Assembly (NCBI GenBank): GCA_029259635.1
Contig: JAJDEU010000043.1
Coordinates: 124,001-188,000, forward strand
Source of the DNA: Planctomycetota bacterium
Lineage (GTDB): Bacteria; Planctomycetota; UBA1135; GCA-002686595
Reading direction: 5' to 3'
DNA length: 64,000 bases
The position numbers were made by a program, and so were the translations under genes. Under the pieces are notes generated by a model, which saw only the letters and a program-made list of their open reading frames with translations, had not been told where the DNA came from and did not search any database. Shown here in pieces: positions 17,539-24,956 of the stretch (its first letter is position 1; each line of letters starts with the position of its first letter).

Positions 17539-18435
17539 ATGCTGCAGACCTTTGACGAGCGAAACCGGGACCTAGTCGTGAACGTGAACGGGGTGCTCTC
17601 GCACCGCGACGAGGCGCGCGTCAGTCCGTTCGATTCTTCCGTTCAAGGCGGCGACGCGGTTTGGGAGGGGCTGCGCTTGTATGACGGCAAGATCTTCAAG
17701 CTGGAAGAGCACCTGGCGCGCCTGCGTCACTCCGCGCTCGCGCTCGCCTTCGCGCACATTCCCACTCGCGAAGAGCTCGTCGATCAAATCAAGCGGACGC
17801 TCGCGGCGAACAAGATGCGCGACGGTGTACACATCCGCTTGACGCTCACGCGCGGCGAAAAGATCACGTCGGGAATGGATCCGCGGCTCAACCAGAGTGG
17901 CTCGACTTTGATTGTCTTGGCCGAGTTCAAAGCGCCGGTCTACGGAAAGACGGGGCTCACGCTCATGACGAGTTCCGTGCGCCGCTTCTCGCCCGACTCG
18001 CTCGATCCCAAGATCCACAGCGCGAACCTGATCCAGTCCATCCTCGCGAAAATCGAGGCGAATGCGGCCGGAGCAGACGACGCGCTGATGCTCGACCGAA
18101 ATGGATTTATCGCCGAGACCAACGCGACCCACGTCTTCGTCGTGGATGGCGGCGTCGTGCGCACCTCGCGGCTGGTCGCTTGTCCGGAAGGCATCACGCG
18201 CGCGACGGTGCTCGAGCTGTGTGCCGAGCACGCGATTCCCCATGAGGTGCGCGACCTCACGCAAGCCGAGGCTTATCGCGCCGACGAAATGTTCTGTACC
18301 GGCACGATGGGCGAGCTCGCGGCCGTGACGAAAGTCGACGGCCGCACGATCAACAGCGGCGAACGCGGCCCGATGACCGAGCGACTCTCGGAGCTGTTCC
18401 GAACGCTCGTCTCGTCATCGGGTACACCCGTTTGA
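17539..18435 (+). CDS. Class IV (branched-chain-type) aminotransferase
   Basis: The ATG at 17539 gives 298 residues, the normal length for fold-type IV PLP aminotransferases; the frame is open far upstream but that part overlaps the sulfotransferase gene. The start VNVNGVLSHRDEARVSPFDSSVQGGDAVWEGLR is typical, as are the PLP-lysine region KIHSANLIQSILAKIEA (the Lys near residue 156), the glutamate segment GFIAETNATHVFVV and the end motif EMFCTGTMGELAAV. The family includes branched-chain aminotransferase, D-amino-acid transaminase and aminodeoxychorismate lyase; IlvE-like is the best guess. It may supply a 2-keto acid or amino acid for the small radical SAM/sulfotransferase operon. It converges on the BlaR1-like gene with a 12-base gap. 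Confidence 0.87.
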   Translation: MLQTFDERNRDLVVNVNGVLSHRDEARVSPFDSSVQGGDAVWEGLRLYDGKIFKLEEHLARLRHSALALAFAHIPTREELVDQIKRTLAANKMRDGVHIRLTLTRGEKITSGMDPRLNQSGSTLIVLAEFKAPVYGKTGLTLMTSSVRRFSPDSLDPKIHSANLIQSILAKIEANAAGADDALMLDRNGFIAETNATHVFVVDGGVVRTSRLVACPEGITRATVLELCAEHAIPHEVRDLTQAEAYRADEMFCTGTMGELAAVTKVDGRTINSGERGPMTERLSELFRTLVSSSGTPV

Positions 18436-18447
18436 GACTAGAAACGC

Positions 18448-20382
18448 TCAGGGCATGAATTCCACGAACTCGATGTCGACGAAGCCAGCTTCGAGCAAGG
18501 CATCGAGTACCGGCACGACGTCTCCATAGACCGTCCCAGCGCCCGCTTGGATTCGCGCGCCGAGCTCGGGCGTCTTCGACTTCTCGCTGGAGAGGTATTT
18601 TGCAATTCCAGCGATGGAGTCGACGGCCAATCCTCGGCTCATCGACATCCTCGGTTCGGCGGTCTCCTCGGCCCCGCTCGTTGCGGTGTAGAGGATGCTC
18701 CGGTCTTTAAAAGTGAACCGACGACTGCCCTCCCATGAGTCTGCAGACTCGACTTCGACCATCTGTCCGGCTTTCAAGACGGAGAGGTTGATCTCGACGA
18801 AGGACGGTTCGAGTGGATACGAATCACCTGAGTCGTCTGAGGAGAGCGCCGCGGGAAAGCGCCGATCGCCCTCGAGCTCGAACGATATCTCGGAATGGCC
18901 TTGGGCCGCGATAATTTCCAGGAGTCGCAACCACTCGCGCGGCTCCGTTGACGGCGCGACGCGCAGAATGATAGGAAGCTCAGCCGTCGGCGGTTCTATC
19001 TCCAAGACTCGGAACACCTCGGCGATGTCCTCCGCATCGAGCACCCGCAGCATCACTTCGAAGGCCAACGATCGCGACCCTCCCGAGTTGACACGAACGT
19101 GCTTGGGAAAGAGGAGCGAGACACGCCCGTCCTCAAGCAGCGAGACCGTGAAGTGGAGATTCTCCGGCTCGTAGTTTTCAACCTTGACCGCGGACCCCGA
19201 AAGGAACTTTTTCCATTCGTCCGGTTTCTCATCCGACTTCTCGACCCGAAGGACCATGTCGATGTGTGCTGGTCGAGAGTTTGAGCGGAGTTCGGGGCCG
19301 GCACAGGCCATCCCTGTGGTGAATCCGGTCAAGCAGACGAGCGTGGCAACGCGCGCGAGCCGTGAAGTGGGGAGCTCCGGTCGCACCAACAAGCGTTCGA
19401 CTCGCGACACGATGGCCGAGCTCTCTGGTTCCGATGAAGCCACCATGGCTGCTCCGTTGAAGGATGGAACTCGTTCCGTCTCGACCGACCAGATGGCCAC
19501 ATGACGAAGACCTCGCGCCAGGGCAATCGCATTGCCTGACCAGAGAACGGCGCGGTCATCGCAGAGCAGTTCGGCCTCGGTCTCGATTCTGCGCGCGCTG
19601 AAACGCAGGAGCGGCAGAAAGAAGAACACGCGTGAGAGCAGAGCGAGGGCGAGCTGCCACTCGGGGTCAAAGCGCACGATATGCGCGAGTTCGTGGGCGA
19701 GAACGGCTTCTTGCTCTTCGTCGGTCATCGTCTCGACAACTTGGCGAGGCAGGTACAGTCCTCCACCCGCAATGGCGATCGGTGTAACGAGCGCTCTCGT
19801 GATTCGTAGATTCACACTTCGGCGGCAGCCCGACTTGTGGATCACGCGCTCGAGCAATCGCTGCGTCGAAGCTTCCGGTTGATCGCTTTCCGTCCTCAAC
19901 TCTTTCAGACAACGATGTCTTGAGAGAAGCAGCTGGACCACGCACAGAACGGCACCCAACGCCCAGCCCGCGACGAGAATCGAGACAAAGGGAACTGCGC
20001 TTTCAGAGGACCCGCTCGCAGCGTCACTGGTTTCCGCCGCTTGTACGGGAACCCGCGAAGCGCCGGCACCGACGGCCTTCGGCGCAATCTCTCCCGCCGC
20101 GATCATCATCTCGCCGCTCTGCACTTCGGAAGCACTCGCAGGAGAAGAGCTCTTCTCGACTTTCCAGATCAGGGGTCGCTGACCGGCACCCCACTCACCG
20201 ATCATGCCCGCCGAGAACAGCGCCCCCACCACGGAAGCTTTCCACGTCCACTCGCGCAGCTGGGGAGTTTTAAGCAGGCGTACCAACGACCAAGCGAGCA
20301 CGAACCACATCACCCCGTGAACGGCATAGGTCGTCAGCCAGGTTGCAATGTCCACGATCCAATCCGGTTCATGAGTACTCAT
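18448..20382 (-). CDS. BlaR1/MecR1-like M56 metallopeptidase with ExbD-like C-terminal segment
   Basis: This 644-residue membrane protein has N-terminal helices at about 20-60 and 131-154. A cytoplasmic zinc-peptidase domain follows, carrying HELAH at 230-234 and the downstream acidic segment ETEAELLCDDRA near 267. This is the BlaR1/MecR1 layout, in which a signal triggers proteolysis of the BlaI repressor. Beyond the helix near 345 there is no penicillin-binding sensor. Instead a region of about 290 residues ends in GARIQAGAGTVYGDVVPVLD and AGFVDIEFVEF, resembling the periplasmic ExbD/TolR fold; a degenerate copy (IILRVAPSTEPREWLRLLE) sits near 460. The start overlaps the repressor stop by 4 bases. 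The sensed signal is probably not a beta-lactam. Confidence 0.85.
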   Translation of the reverse strand: MSTHEPDWIVDIATWLTTYAVHGVMWFVLAWSLVRLLKTPQLREWTWKASVVGALFSAGMIGEWGAGQRPLIWKVEKSSSPASASEVQSGEMMIAAGEIAPKAVGAGASRVPVQAAETSDAASGSSESAVPFVSILVAGWALGAVLCVVQLLLSRHRCLKELRTESDQPEASTQRLLERVIHKSGCRRSVNLRITRALVTPIAIAGGGLYLPRQVVETMTDEEQEAVLAHELAHIVRFDPEWQLALALLSRVFFFLPLLRFSARRIETEAELLCDDRAVLWSGNAIALARGLRHVAIWSVETERVPSFNGAAMVASSEPESSAIVSRVERLLVRPELPTSRLARVATLVCLTGFTTGMACAGPELRSNSRPAHIDMVLRVEKSDEKPDEWKKFLSGSAVKVENYEPENLHFTVSLLEDGRVSLLFPKHVRVNSGGSRSLAFEVMLRVLDAEDIAEVFRVLEIEPPTAELPIILRVAPSTEPREWLRLLEIIAAQGHSEISFELEGDRRFPAALSSDDSGDSYPLEPSFVEINLSVLKAGQMVEVESADSWEGSRRFTFKDRSILYTATSGAEETAEPRMSMSRGLAVDSIAGIAKYLSSEKSKTPELGARIQAGAGTVYGDVVPVLDALLEAGFVDIEFVEFMP

Positions 20383-20768
20383 GAGCTTTTTCCTTCCCCG
20401 GACTCGTGGGCGGCGATGATGTCGCGAATGCGATCGAGATCACCGGGATTGAGCTCGTGTTCCTTCAAGAGGTGACTGACGAGGCGCGGAACGTCGCCGC
20501 CGAACAGGCGCTCGGAAAACTCCGCCACCATCGAGCGCGTGGCGCGCTCCTCTTCGACGAGTGCGCGGAAAATGAATTGCCGACCTTCGGCGCGATGATC
20601 GACGAGGCCGCGTTCTTCGAGCCGGCGCAGGAGAGTCGCGACCGTTGTCGGGACGAGTTGGTGGCTGGCCACGAGGTCCGCGTGGACTTCGGTAACGCTG
20701 GCTTCTTTTCGCTTCCAGAGGGAGCGCATCACGGAGAGCTGGAGCGGAGTGAGATCGGTCTTGGCCAT
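20379..20768 (-). CDS. BlaI/MecI-family winged-helix repressor
   Basis: This 129-residue protein matches the family length. Its N-terminal winged helix reads LTPLQLSVMRSLWKRKEASVTEV, with recognition region LVPTTVATLLRRLEERGLVDH. The C-terminal helical dimerisation region (about 78-125) contains the usual cleavable segment before LFGGD. It is a DNA-binding repressor that would be destroyed by the M56 peptidase encoded immediately downstream with an ATGA overlap. Two TACA-N2-TGTA dyads 16-41 bases upstream of its own start are the likely operators, implying autoregulation of the pair. The same region could also affect the divergent radical SAM gene at 20913. Confidence 0.93.
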   Translation of the reverse strand: MAKTDLTPLQLSVMRSLWKRKEASVTEVHADLVASHQLVPTTVATLLRRLEERGLVDHRAEGRQFIFRALVEEERATRSMVAEFSERLFGGDVPRLVSHLLKEHELNPGDLDRIRDIIAAHESGEGKSS

Positions 20769-20783
20769 GGGGAATCACCTCTG

Positions 20784-20809
20784 TTACACCTGTAATACTA
20801 CAACTGTAA
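20784..20809. promoter_or_regulatory. Two BlaI-type operators (TACA-N2-TGTA)
   Basis: TTACACCTGTAA (20784-20795) and CTACAACTGTAA (20798-20809) are two dyads spaced 14 bases centre to centre. Both have the TACA/TGTA half-sites recognised by BlaI/MecI/CopY repressors. They lie directly upstream of the repressor ATG at 20768, where bound repressor would cover the promoter. The larger segment from CTGTTAC (20781) to GTAACAG (20806) is also symmetrical. Confidence 0.8.
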
Positions 20810-20912
20810 CAGAAGCGCAACCCCCTTCTGTCGGCCCCGAGAAGGGGGAAATTCCAGCCGCAGCCCTCGCCACAGCCTCGCACTCGCCCCGCGACCCCCG
20901 TAGAACTTCTTC

Positions 20913-23147
20913 ATGATTCAGAAGAGCGCCGCGTTCCCGATCAGCTTGATCTTCCCGCCCCAGGGCCACTTCACTCAGCCCTACTTGGCACTCCCCTGCC
21001 TCAAGGCCTGGCTCGAGCAGCACGGCTTCGGCGACGTCGCACTCGTGGATGCGAGCATCGAGGCCTACGACCACTTTTTATCGCCGGATGAACTCAGCTG
21101 GGCGGCCGAACGCGTAGCTGAAAAGTTGCCTCTCGATAAATTTGGCGAGAGCGGCGAGCTTCGGTTCGACGAACTCGAAGGCTATCGCGCGGCAGCCGAG
21201 AGCGCCGTGTCGGCATCCGCACTGATCGCGGGGATCGACGAAGCGAAACGCATCGTGCGAGGCGAAGACTTTTACGAGCCCGACGCCTACCTGCCCGCGA
21301 TGCGCTCGATCTATCACGGCCTGCGACTTTTTTCTGCGGCGCACTTTCCCAGCCAGCTCACGCCGCACAACTTCACGATGCGGCTCGCGAACGATCGCTC
21401 CGAAGAGGTTTTGGCCGCGACACTGAACGAGGACGAGAATCCGTTCATTCGTTTCTTCCGCGAGCGCGTGCTGCCCGGCCTCATCGAACGCAAGCCGCGC
21501 CTCGTCGGCCTGAGCGTCATCTATGGCAGCCAACTGATTCCCGCGCTCACGCTCGGTCGCATGATCAAAGCGGCGCTGCCCGATTGTCACATCACAGCGG
21601 GCGGCGGATTCCTCGCGTACATCGGCAAGAAACTCTTGGCCGCGCCCGGCGTGGACGCGTGCCTCGACTCGCTCATCTTTCACGAAGGCGAAGCGCCGAT
21701 GCTCGCGCTCGCGAACGCACTTCAAGCTGGCGAGTCCCTGTCGACAATCGGCTCACTCGACTGGTACGACCGCTCGAGCGGAAGCGCGGTGCGCGTCGAG
21801 AACCCGCAGGGTCATCCGATTCGACTGGAAGATGCGCCGACGCCGAGCTTCGACGGCCTGCCCTTCGAGAAGTACTTTTCGCCCGAGGTCGTGATCCCCT
21901 ACGACATCAACCGCGGGTGTTATTACGGAGAATGCGCGTTTTGCACGCTGCCGACCGTCATCGGCCCGGGCTATCGAACGCGCTCCGCGAAGAAGATCGT
22001 CGACCACGTGATGGAGCTCTCGGAGAAGCTCGGGACTCGGAATGTCAACTTCATCACCGACTGCATGCCGCCCGGCATGATCGCGGATTTGCCGAATGAA
22101 CTGATCGAGCGCAAAGCCAACTTGCGTTGGTGGTGTGACGCGCGCGTCGAGCCGAAGGCCTATACGCCCGAGGGTGCGCGCAACTTGCATGCGGCCGGGT
22201 GTCGGAAGCTCTTGTTCGGGTTCGAGACCGCTACGCCGCGACTCTTGAAGTTGATGAAGAAGGGACAGAGCGCGCGGGCGACGCTCGACGTCGCGCGCAA
22301 CTGCACCGACGCGGGTATCAGTGTCACCTTCTACGCGATGGTCGGCTTTCCGTCGGAGACTCGCGAAGAGGCGCGCGCCACGCTCGACTTCATTCGAAGC
22401 AACTCGGACGTCGTGCGCGAAGTTTCGTTGCAGACCTTTCACATCGACGAAGTCGCGCAGACCTATAAGGACGCCGAGGCCTTTGGCATCGAGATTCTCG
22501 ACGACGAGCATGCCGACCTGCAGCTCTACCACGACTACGTCTCCGAATCGGGCATGACGCAGACCGAAGCGGCCGAGATGTTCGAGGAGATGATGGCGGC
22601 GTTCCGGGAACAGCTCCCGCTCTTCTCCGGCGACAACATCTATTACTTCATGAACAAGAGCCACTACTTCCTGCACCTGGCGCGCGACGTCTCGCCGGAC
22701 GAGTTCGTCGAGCTGTGCAGAAGGCGCACCGAACGGCGTTCGACCGAGCAAGCGGTCGAGCGCGGGCTCGCACCCGCGACCGACTTGGGGCTGACGACTC
22801 TGCCCTTCCGCTATACCGACGTTGTTCGCGCGCTCGCGCATCCGCTGGCTCGCGCCGTGCGCCCCGACTTCCTCACCGGTCGCTACGTCGAAGACTTGAT
22901 TCCGCGCGCGGGCGCCGAGATCGGTTCCATTCGCCCCGCAGAAAGCGCCTTGGCCTACTCCGCAAACGGTGCGGAGTACACCGAGCTCTCCATCGACGGG
23001 AAGCAGGTGCTCGACGCGCTCTCCGAGGTAGGATCTCTCGACCTTCTGCTCGACTCACTCGCGGGCGCGGACGAACGCGGCCGCGCCGACCTCAACCGCT
23101 TTGCCGCGCGCCTCGAACGAGCGGGCGTCCTCAGCCGCACGCACTGA
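20913..23147 (+). CDS. B12-binding-type radical SAM protein, possible RiPP maturase
   Basis: This 744-residue protein has an N-terminal cobalamin-binding-like region (about 150-250, with GLSVIYGSQLIPALTLG and ITAGGGFLAYIG). Its radical SAM cluster site is NRGCYYGECAFC, Cys336, Cys341 and Cys344; the CX4CX2C spacing is seen in B12 radical SAM groups with RGCYWGxC-type motifs. SAM-binding features include LLFGFETATPRLL and YAMVGFPSETREEA. The last 80 or so residues (ELSIDGKQVLDALSEVG...LERAGVLSR) look like a PqqD-like winged-helix peptide-recognition element. A 52-codon gene follows 40 bases downstream. This layout, a radical SAM with a possible recognition domain plus a small peptide, is what a RiPP pathway looks like. 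The reaction is unknown. Confidence 0.85.
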   Translation: MIQKSAAFPISLIFPPQGHFTQPYLALPCLKAWLEQHGFGDVALVDASIEAYDHFLSPDELSWAAERVAEKLPLDKFGESGELRFDELEGYRAAAESAVSASALIAGIDEAKRIVRGEDFYEPDAYLPAMRSIYHGLRLFSAAHFPSQLTPHNFTMRLANDRSEEVLAATLNEDENPFIRFFRERVLPGLIERKPRLVGLSVIYGSQLIPALTLGRMIKAALPDCHITAGGGFLAYIGKKLLAAPGVDACLDSLIFHEGEAPMLALANALQAGESLSTIGSLDWYDRSSGSAVRVENPQGHPIRLEDAPTPSFDGLPFEKYFSPEVVIPYDINRGCYYGECAFCTLPTVIGPGYRTRSAKKIVDHVMELSEKLGTRNVNFITDCMPPGMIADLPNELIERKANLRWWCDARVEPKAYTPEGARNLHAAGCRKLLFGFETATPRLLKLMKKGQSARATLDVARNCTDAGISVTFYAMVGFPSETREEARATLDFIRSNSDVVREVSLQTFHIDEVAQTYKDAEAFGIEILDDEHADLQLYHDYVSESGMTQTEAAEMFEEMMAAFREQLPLFSGDNIYYFMNKSHYFLHLARDVSPDEFVELCRRRTERRSTEQAVERGLAPATDLGLTTLPFRYTDVVRALAHPLARAVRPDFLTGRYVEDLIPRAGAEIGSIRPAESALAYSANGAEYTELSIDGKQVLDALSEVGSLDLLLDSLAGADERGRADLNRFAARLERAGVLSRTH

Positions 23148-23187
23148 CCCTTTCTCGTCCGCCCGATCTCCCTCCCCCGAGCTCGCC

Positions 23188-23346
23188 ATGTCCAACAAGC
23201 AAGACCAAGACGCACCGACCACATCCAAGCCCGCCGAAAAGCTCGAGACGCTCGCCGAGAAGCTGAAAGCCGGCAAGCTCGATCTCAAAGTCGAAGAAGT
23301 CGAAGAGCGCATCAGCCCCAGCGAAACCAACGTCTTCGACAAGTAG
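23188..23346 (+). CDS. 52-residue peptide, candidate RiPP precursor
   Basis: This small protein begins MSNKQDQDAPTTSKPAEKLE and ends ERISPSETNVFDK. Residues 16-43 are a Lys/Glu-rich amphipathic helix, a plausible leader. The last 11 or so residues are uncharged to polar and could be a core with Ser, Thr, Asn and Phe as modification sites. There is no cysteine. It sits between the radical SAM gene (40-base gap) and a lipoprotein gene (9-base gap), so it is probably co-transcribed. No strong ribosome-binding site is visible, and the frame is open upstream to 23101. I know no named family for it. It could instead be a small structural or regulatory protein. Confidence 0.55.
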   Translation: MSNKQDQDAPTTSKPAEKLETLAEKLKAGKLDLKVEEVEERISPSETNVFDK

Positions 23347-23355
23347 TCCTGCCCG

Positions 23356-23937
23356 ATGCGGCATCTCGCCCTCGCGTTAGCGCTGTCCCTCTCGCTCAGC
23401 TCATGCGCCAGTGTCTCGCTCTACGCCAAGCGGCGAGCGCATGATTTGTCCGATTGCTTCGCATTGGCGATAGCCCCGGGCACAGCCGATCCCCTAAGCC
23501 TCGCTGTCGGAATCGAACTTACAGAGTATGTCCCAATAGGCCTCGGCTGGTCGCAGGGGACCGAGTACGGATTAGTCAACGGAAACTTCGGGCAGCAAAA
23601 CTTCGCGCTGTGCAACTTCTCCGTAATCGTCTATGCCTTCGAACTCATTTTCGCCGCACTCGCTGATGGGTTGCAACTCGAACATGATTCACTCATCGAA
23701 TCAGACCATCAAAAGAGCATGGTCGTTCAACATGAGTTGTCCAAGGCACTTGGTCGCAATCCCGATCGCAGTTTCCGCATCGGTGCCCACGCGGGTTTTT
23801 CGGTCTTCTTCGTCTACGCCGATGTCGAACTCGGCGAGCTCCTCGACTTCGCGCTCGGCATCTTCGGCATCGACATCATGAACGACGATGTGCCGGCGGG
23901 TGAGGCCGACGCCGAGACGGATTTAGATCATCACTGA
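23356..23937 (+). CDS. Small lipoprotein of unknown function
   Basis: This 193-residue protein has a textbook lipoprotein signal, MRHLALALALSLSLSSCAS, with Cys17 after the lipobox. The mature part has short hydrophobic strands with glycines (IGLGWSQGTEYGLVNGNFGQQNF; FRIGAHAGFSVFFVYADVELGELLDF). This looks like a small outer-membrane-associated beta protein. The tail is acidic and ends in HH. It follows the 52-residue peptide gene by 9 bases and precedes a multiheme cytochrome by 34. I do not recognise a domain; similar lipoproteins occur beside many unrelated genes. Confidence 0.7.
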   Translation: MRHLALALALSLSLSSCASVSLYAKRRAHDLSDCFALAIAPGTADPLSLAVGIELTEYVPIGLGWSQGTEYGLVNGNFGQQNFALCNFSVIVYAFELIFAALADGLQLEHDSLIESDHQKSMVVQHELSKALGRNPDRSFRIGAHAGFSVFFVYADVELGELLDFALGIFGIDIMNDDVPAGEADAETDLDHH

Positions 23938-23971
23938 CCTTCGAAGCGACGCGAGGTAACATCGCGCTCTT

Positions 23972-24952
23972 ATGCGAAACCCGATTGATGTCCTCATCGC
24001 GCTGGCCGCAGTCCTCATCCTCGCCGCCACAGGCGTCGGCCGGGAGGACGAGCCCGCCTCCCTTCCCCTCGCGACCGTCGAGGCGGTCTCCTGCACCGAG
24101 TGCCACCGCGCCATCGCTCTGGAGTGGGCCGATTCCCTCCACGCCCGAGCCTGGGTCGACCCGATCTACCAGAAGGCCGTGAAGAAGAAGCGCCGGCCCT
24201 CCAGCTGCTACGGCTGCCACATTCCCCTTCCGCTTCACTCCGGCGACCTGGCCAAGAAGCCCAAACCCCGCTCAGCGGAGAGCGAGCCCCTGGAACACGG
24301 GATCAGCTGCCGGAGCTGCCATGAGGGTCCGGATGGCGAGATCCTGGGACCCTTTGGGGCCGAAACCGAAGCCCACCGATCCGTCCAATCGCCCTCCTTC
24401 GTGGGTGCCGGCCGAGATCAGCTCTGCGCCAGTTGCCACCGGACGAATATCGGCCCCGTCATAGGGGTTGCCAAGGACTTCGAGAGCACCAGACAAGCCG
24501 ATCGGGACCGCAGTTGCGTGGGTTGTCACATGAGCTTCGAGATACGAGAACTCGCCGAATCGGATCCCAATGGACCCAAAATCGAGCGAAAAGGGCGCAA
24601 TCACCGCATTAATGGCCCAAGCGACCCGGAGTTCCTGGAGCGGGCCTTCCAGCTCTCGCTCGAAGCCGAGGAGGGTGCTCTCCGGCTCCGCATTGCCAAC
24701 GGTGCCGGGCACCGAGTTCCCGGTCTCATCGGTCGCCGATTCGAGCTGACCGGTCGTCTCCTCGACGAAGAAGGCCAAGAGCTCGCCTCCCAGACGGCGA
24801 CCTTCGATACCTTCTCCTATCTCGATGTCACCAAGCCGTTCGAGTGGGTATTCAAGGGCACCGGAGCAGTCCTCACCGTCACCGGCCTCCACTTCCCCAC
24901 CGAAAAGTCCCGTCCGATACCCTTTCTTAATGAGCGATTCGAGATCGAGTAG
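23972..24952 (+). CDS. Five-heme c-type cytochrome (cytochrome c554-like)
   Basis: This 326-residue protein has an N-terminal hydrophobic signal (residues 5-22). Five CxxCH heme sites are visible at 41-45 (CTECH), 79-83 (CYGCH), 113-117 (CRSCH), 152-156 (CASCH) and 182-186 (CVGCH). The spacing, the CYGCHIPLP segment and the EHGISCRSCHEGP segment resemble the cytochrome c554/multiheme tetra- to pentaheme electron carriers. After the heme region, residues 200-326 form a beta-rich domain without cysteines. It should act outside the cytoplasm as an electron carrier or oxidoreductase. It is 4 bases upstream of a VWA-domain gene. No nitrite reductase Lys-ligand motif (CxxCK) is visible. Confidence 0.85.
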   Translation: MRNPIDVLIALAAVLILAATGVGREDEPASLPLATVEAVSCTECHRAIALEWADSLHARAWVDPIYQKAVKKKRRPSSCYGCHIPLPLHSGDLAKKPKPRSAESEPLEHGISCRSCHEGPDGEILGPFGAETEAHRSVQSPSFVGAGRDQLCASCHRTNIGPVIGVAKDFESTRQADRDRSCVGCHMSFEIRELAESDPNGPKIERKGRNHRINGPSDPEFLERAFQLSLEAEEGALRLRIANGAGHRVPGLIGRRFELTGRLLDEEGQELASQTATFDTFSYLDVTKPFEWVFKGTGAVLTVTGLHFPTEKSRPIPFLNERFEIE

Positions 24953-24956
24953 GCCG

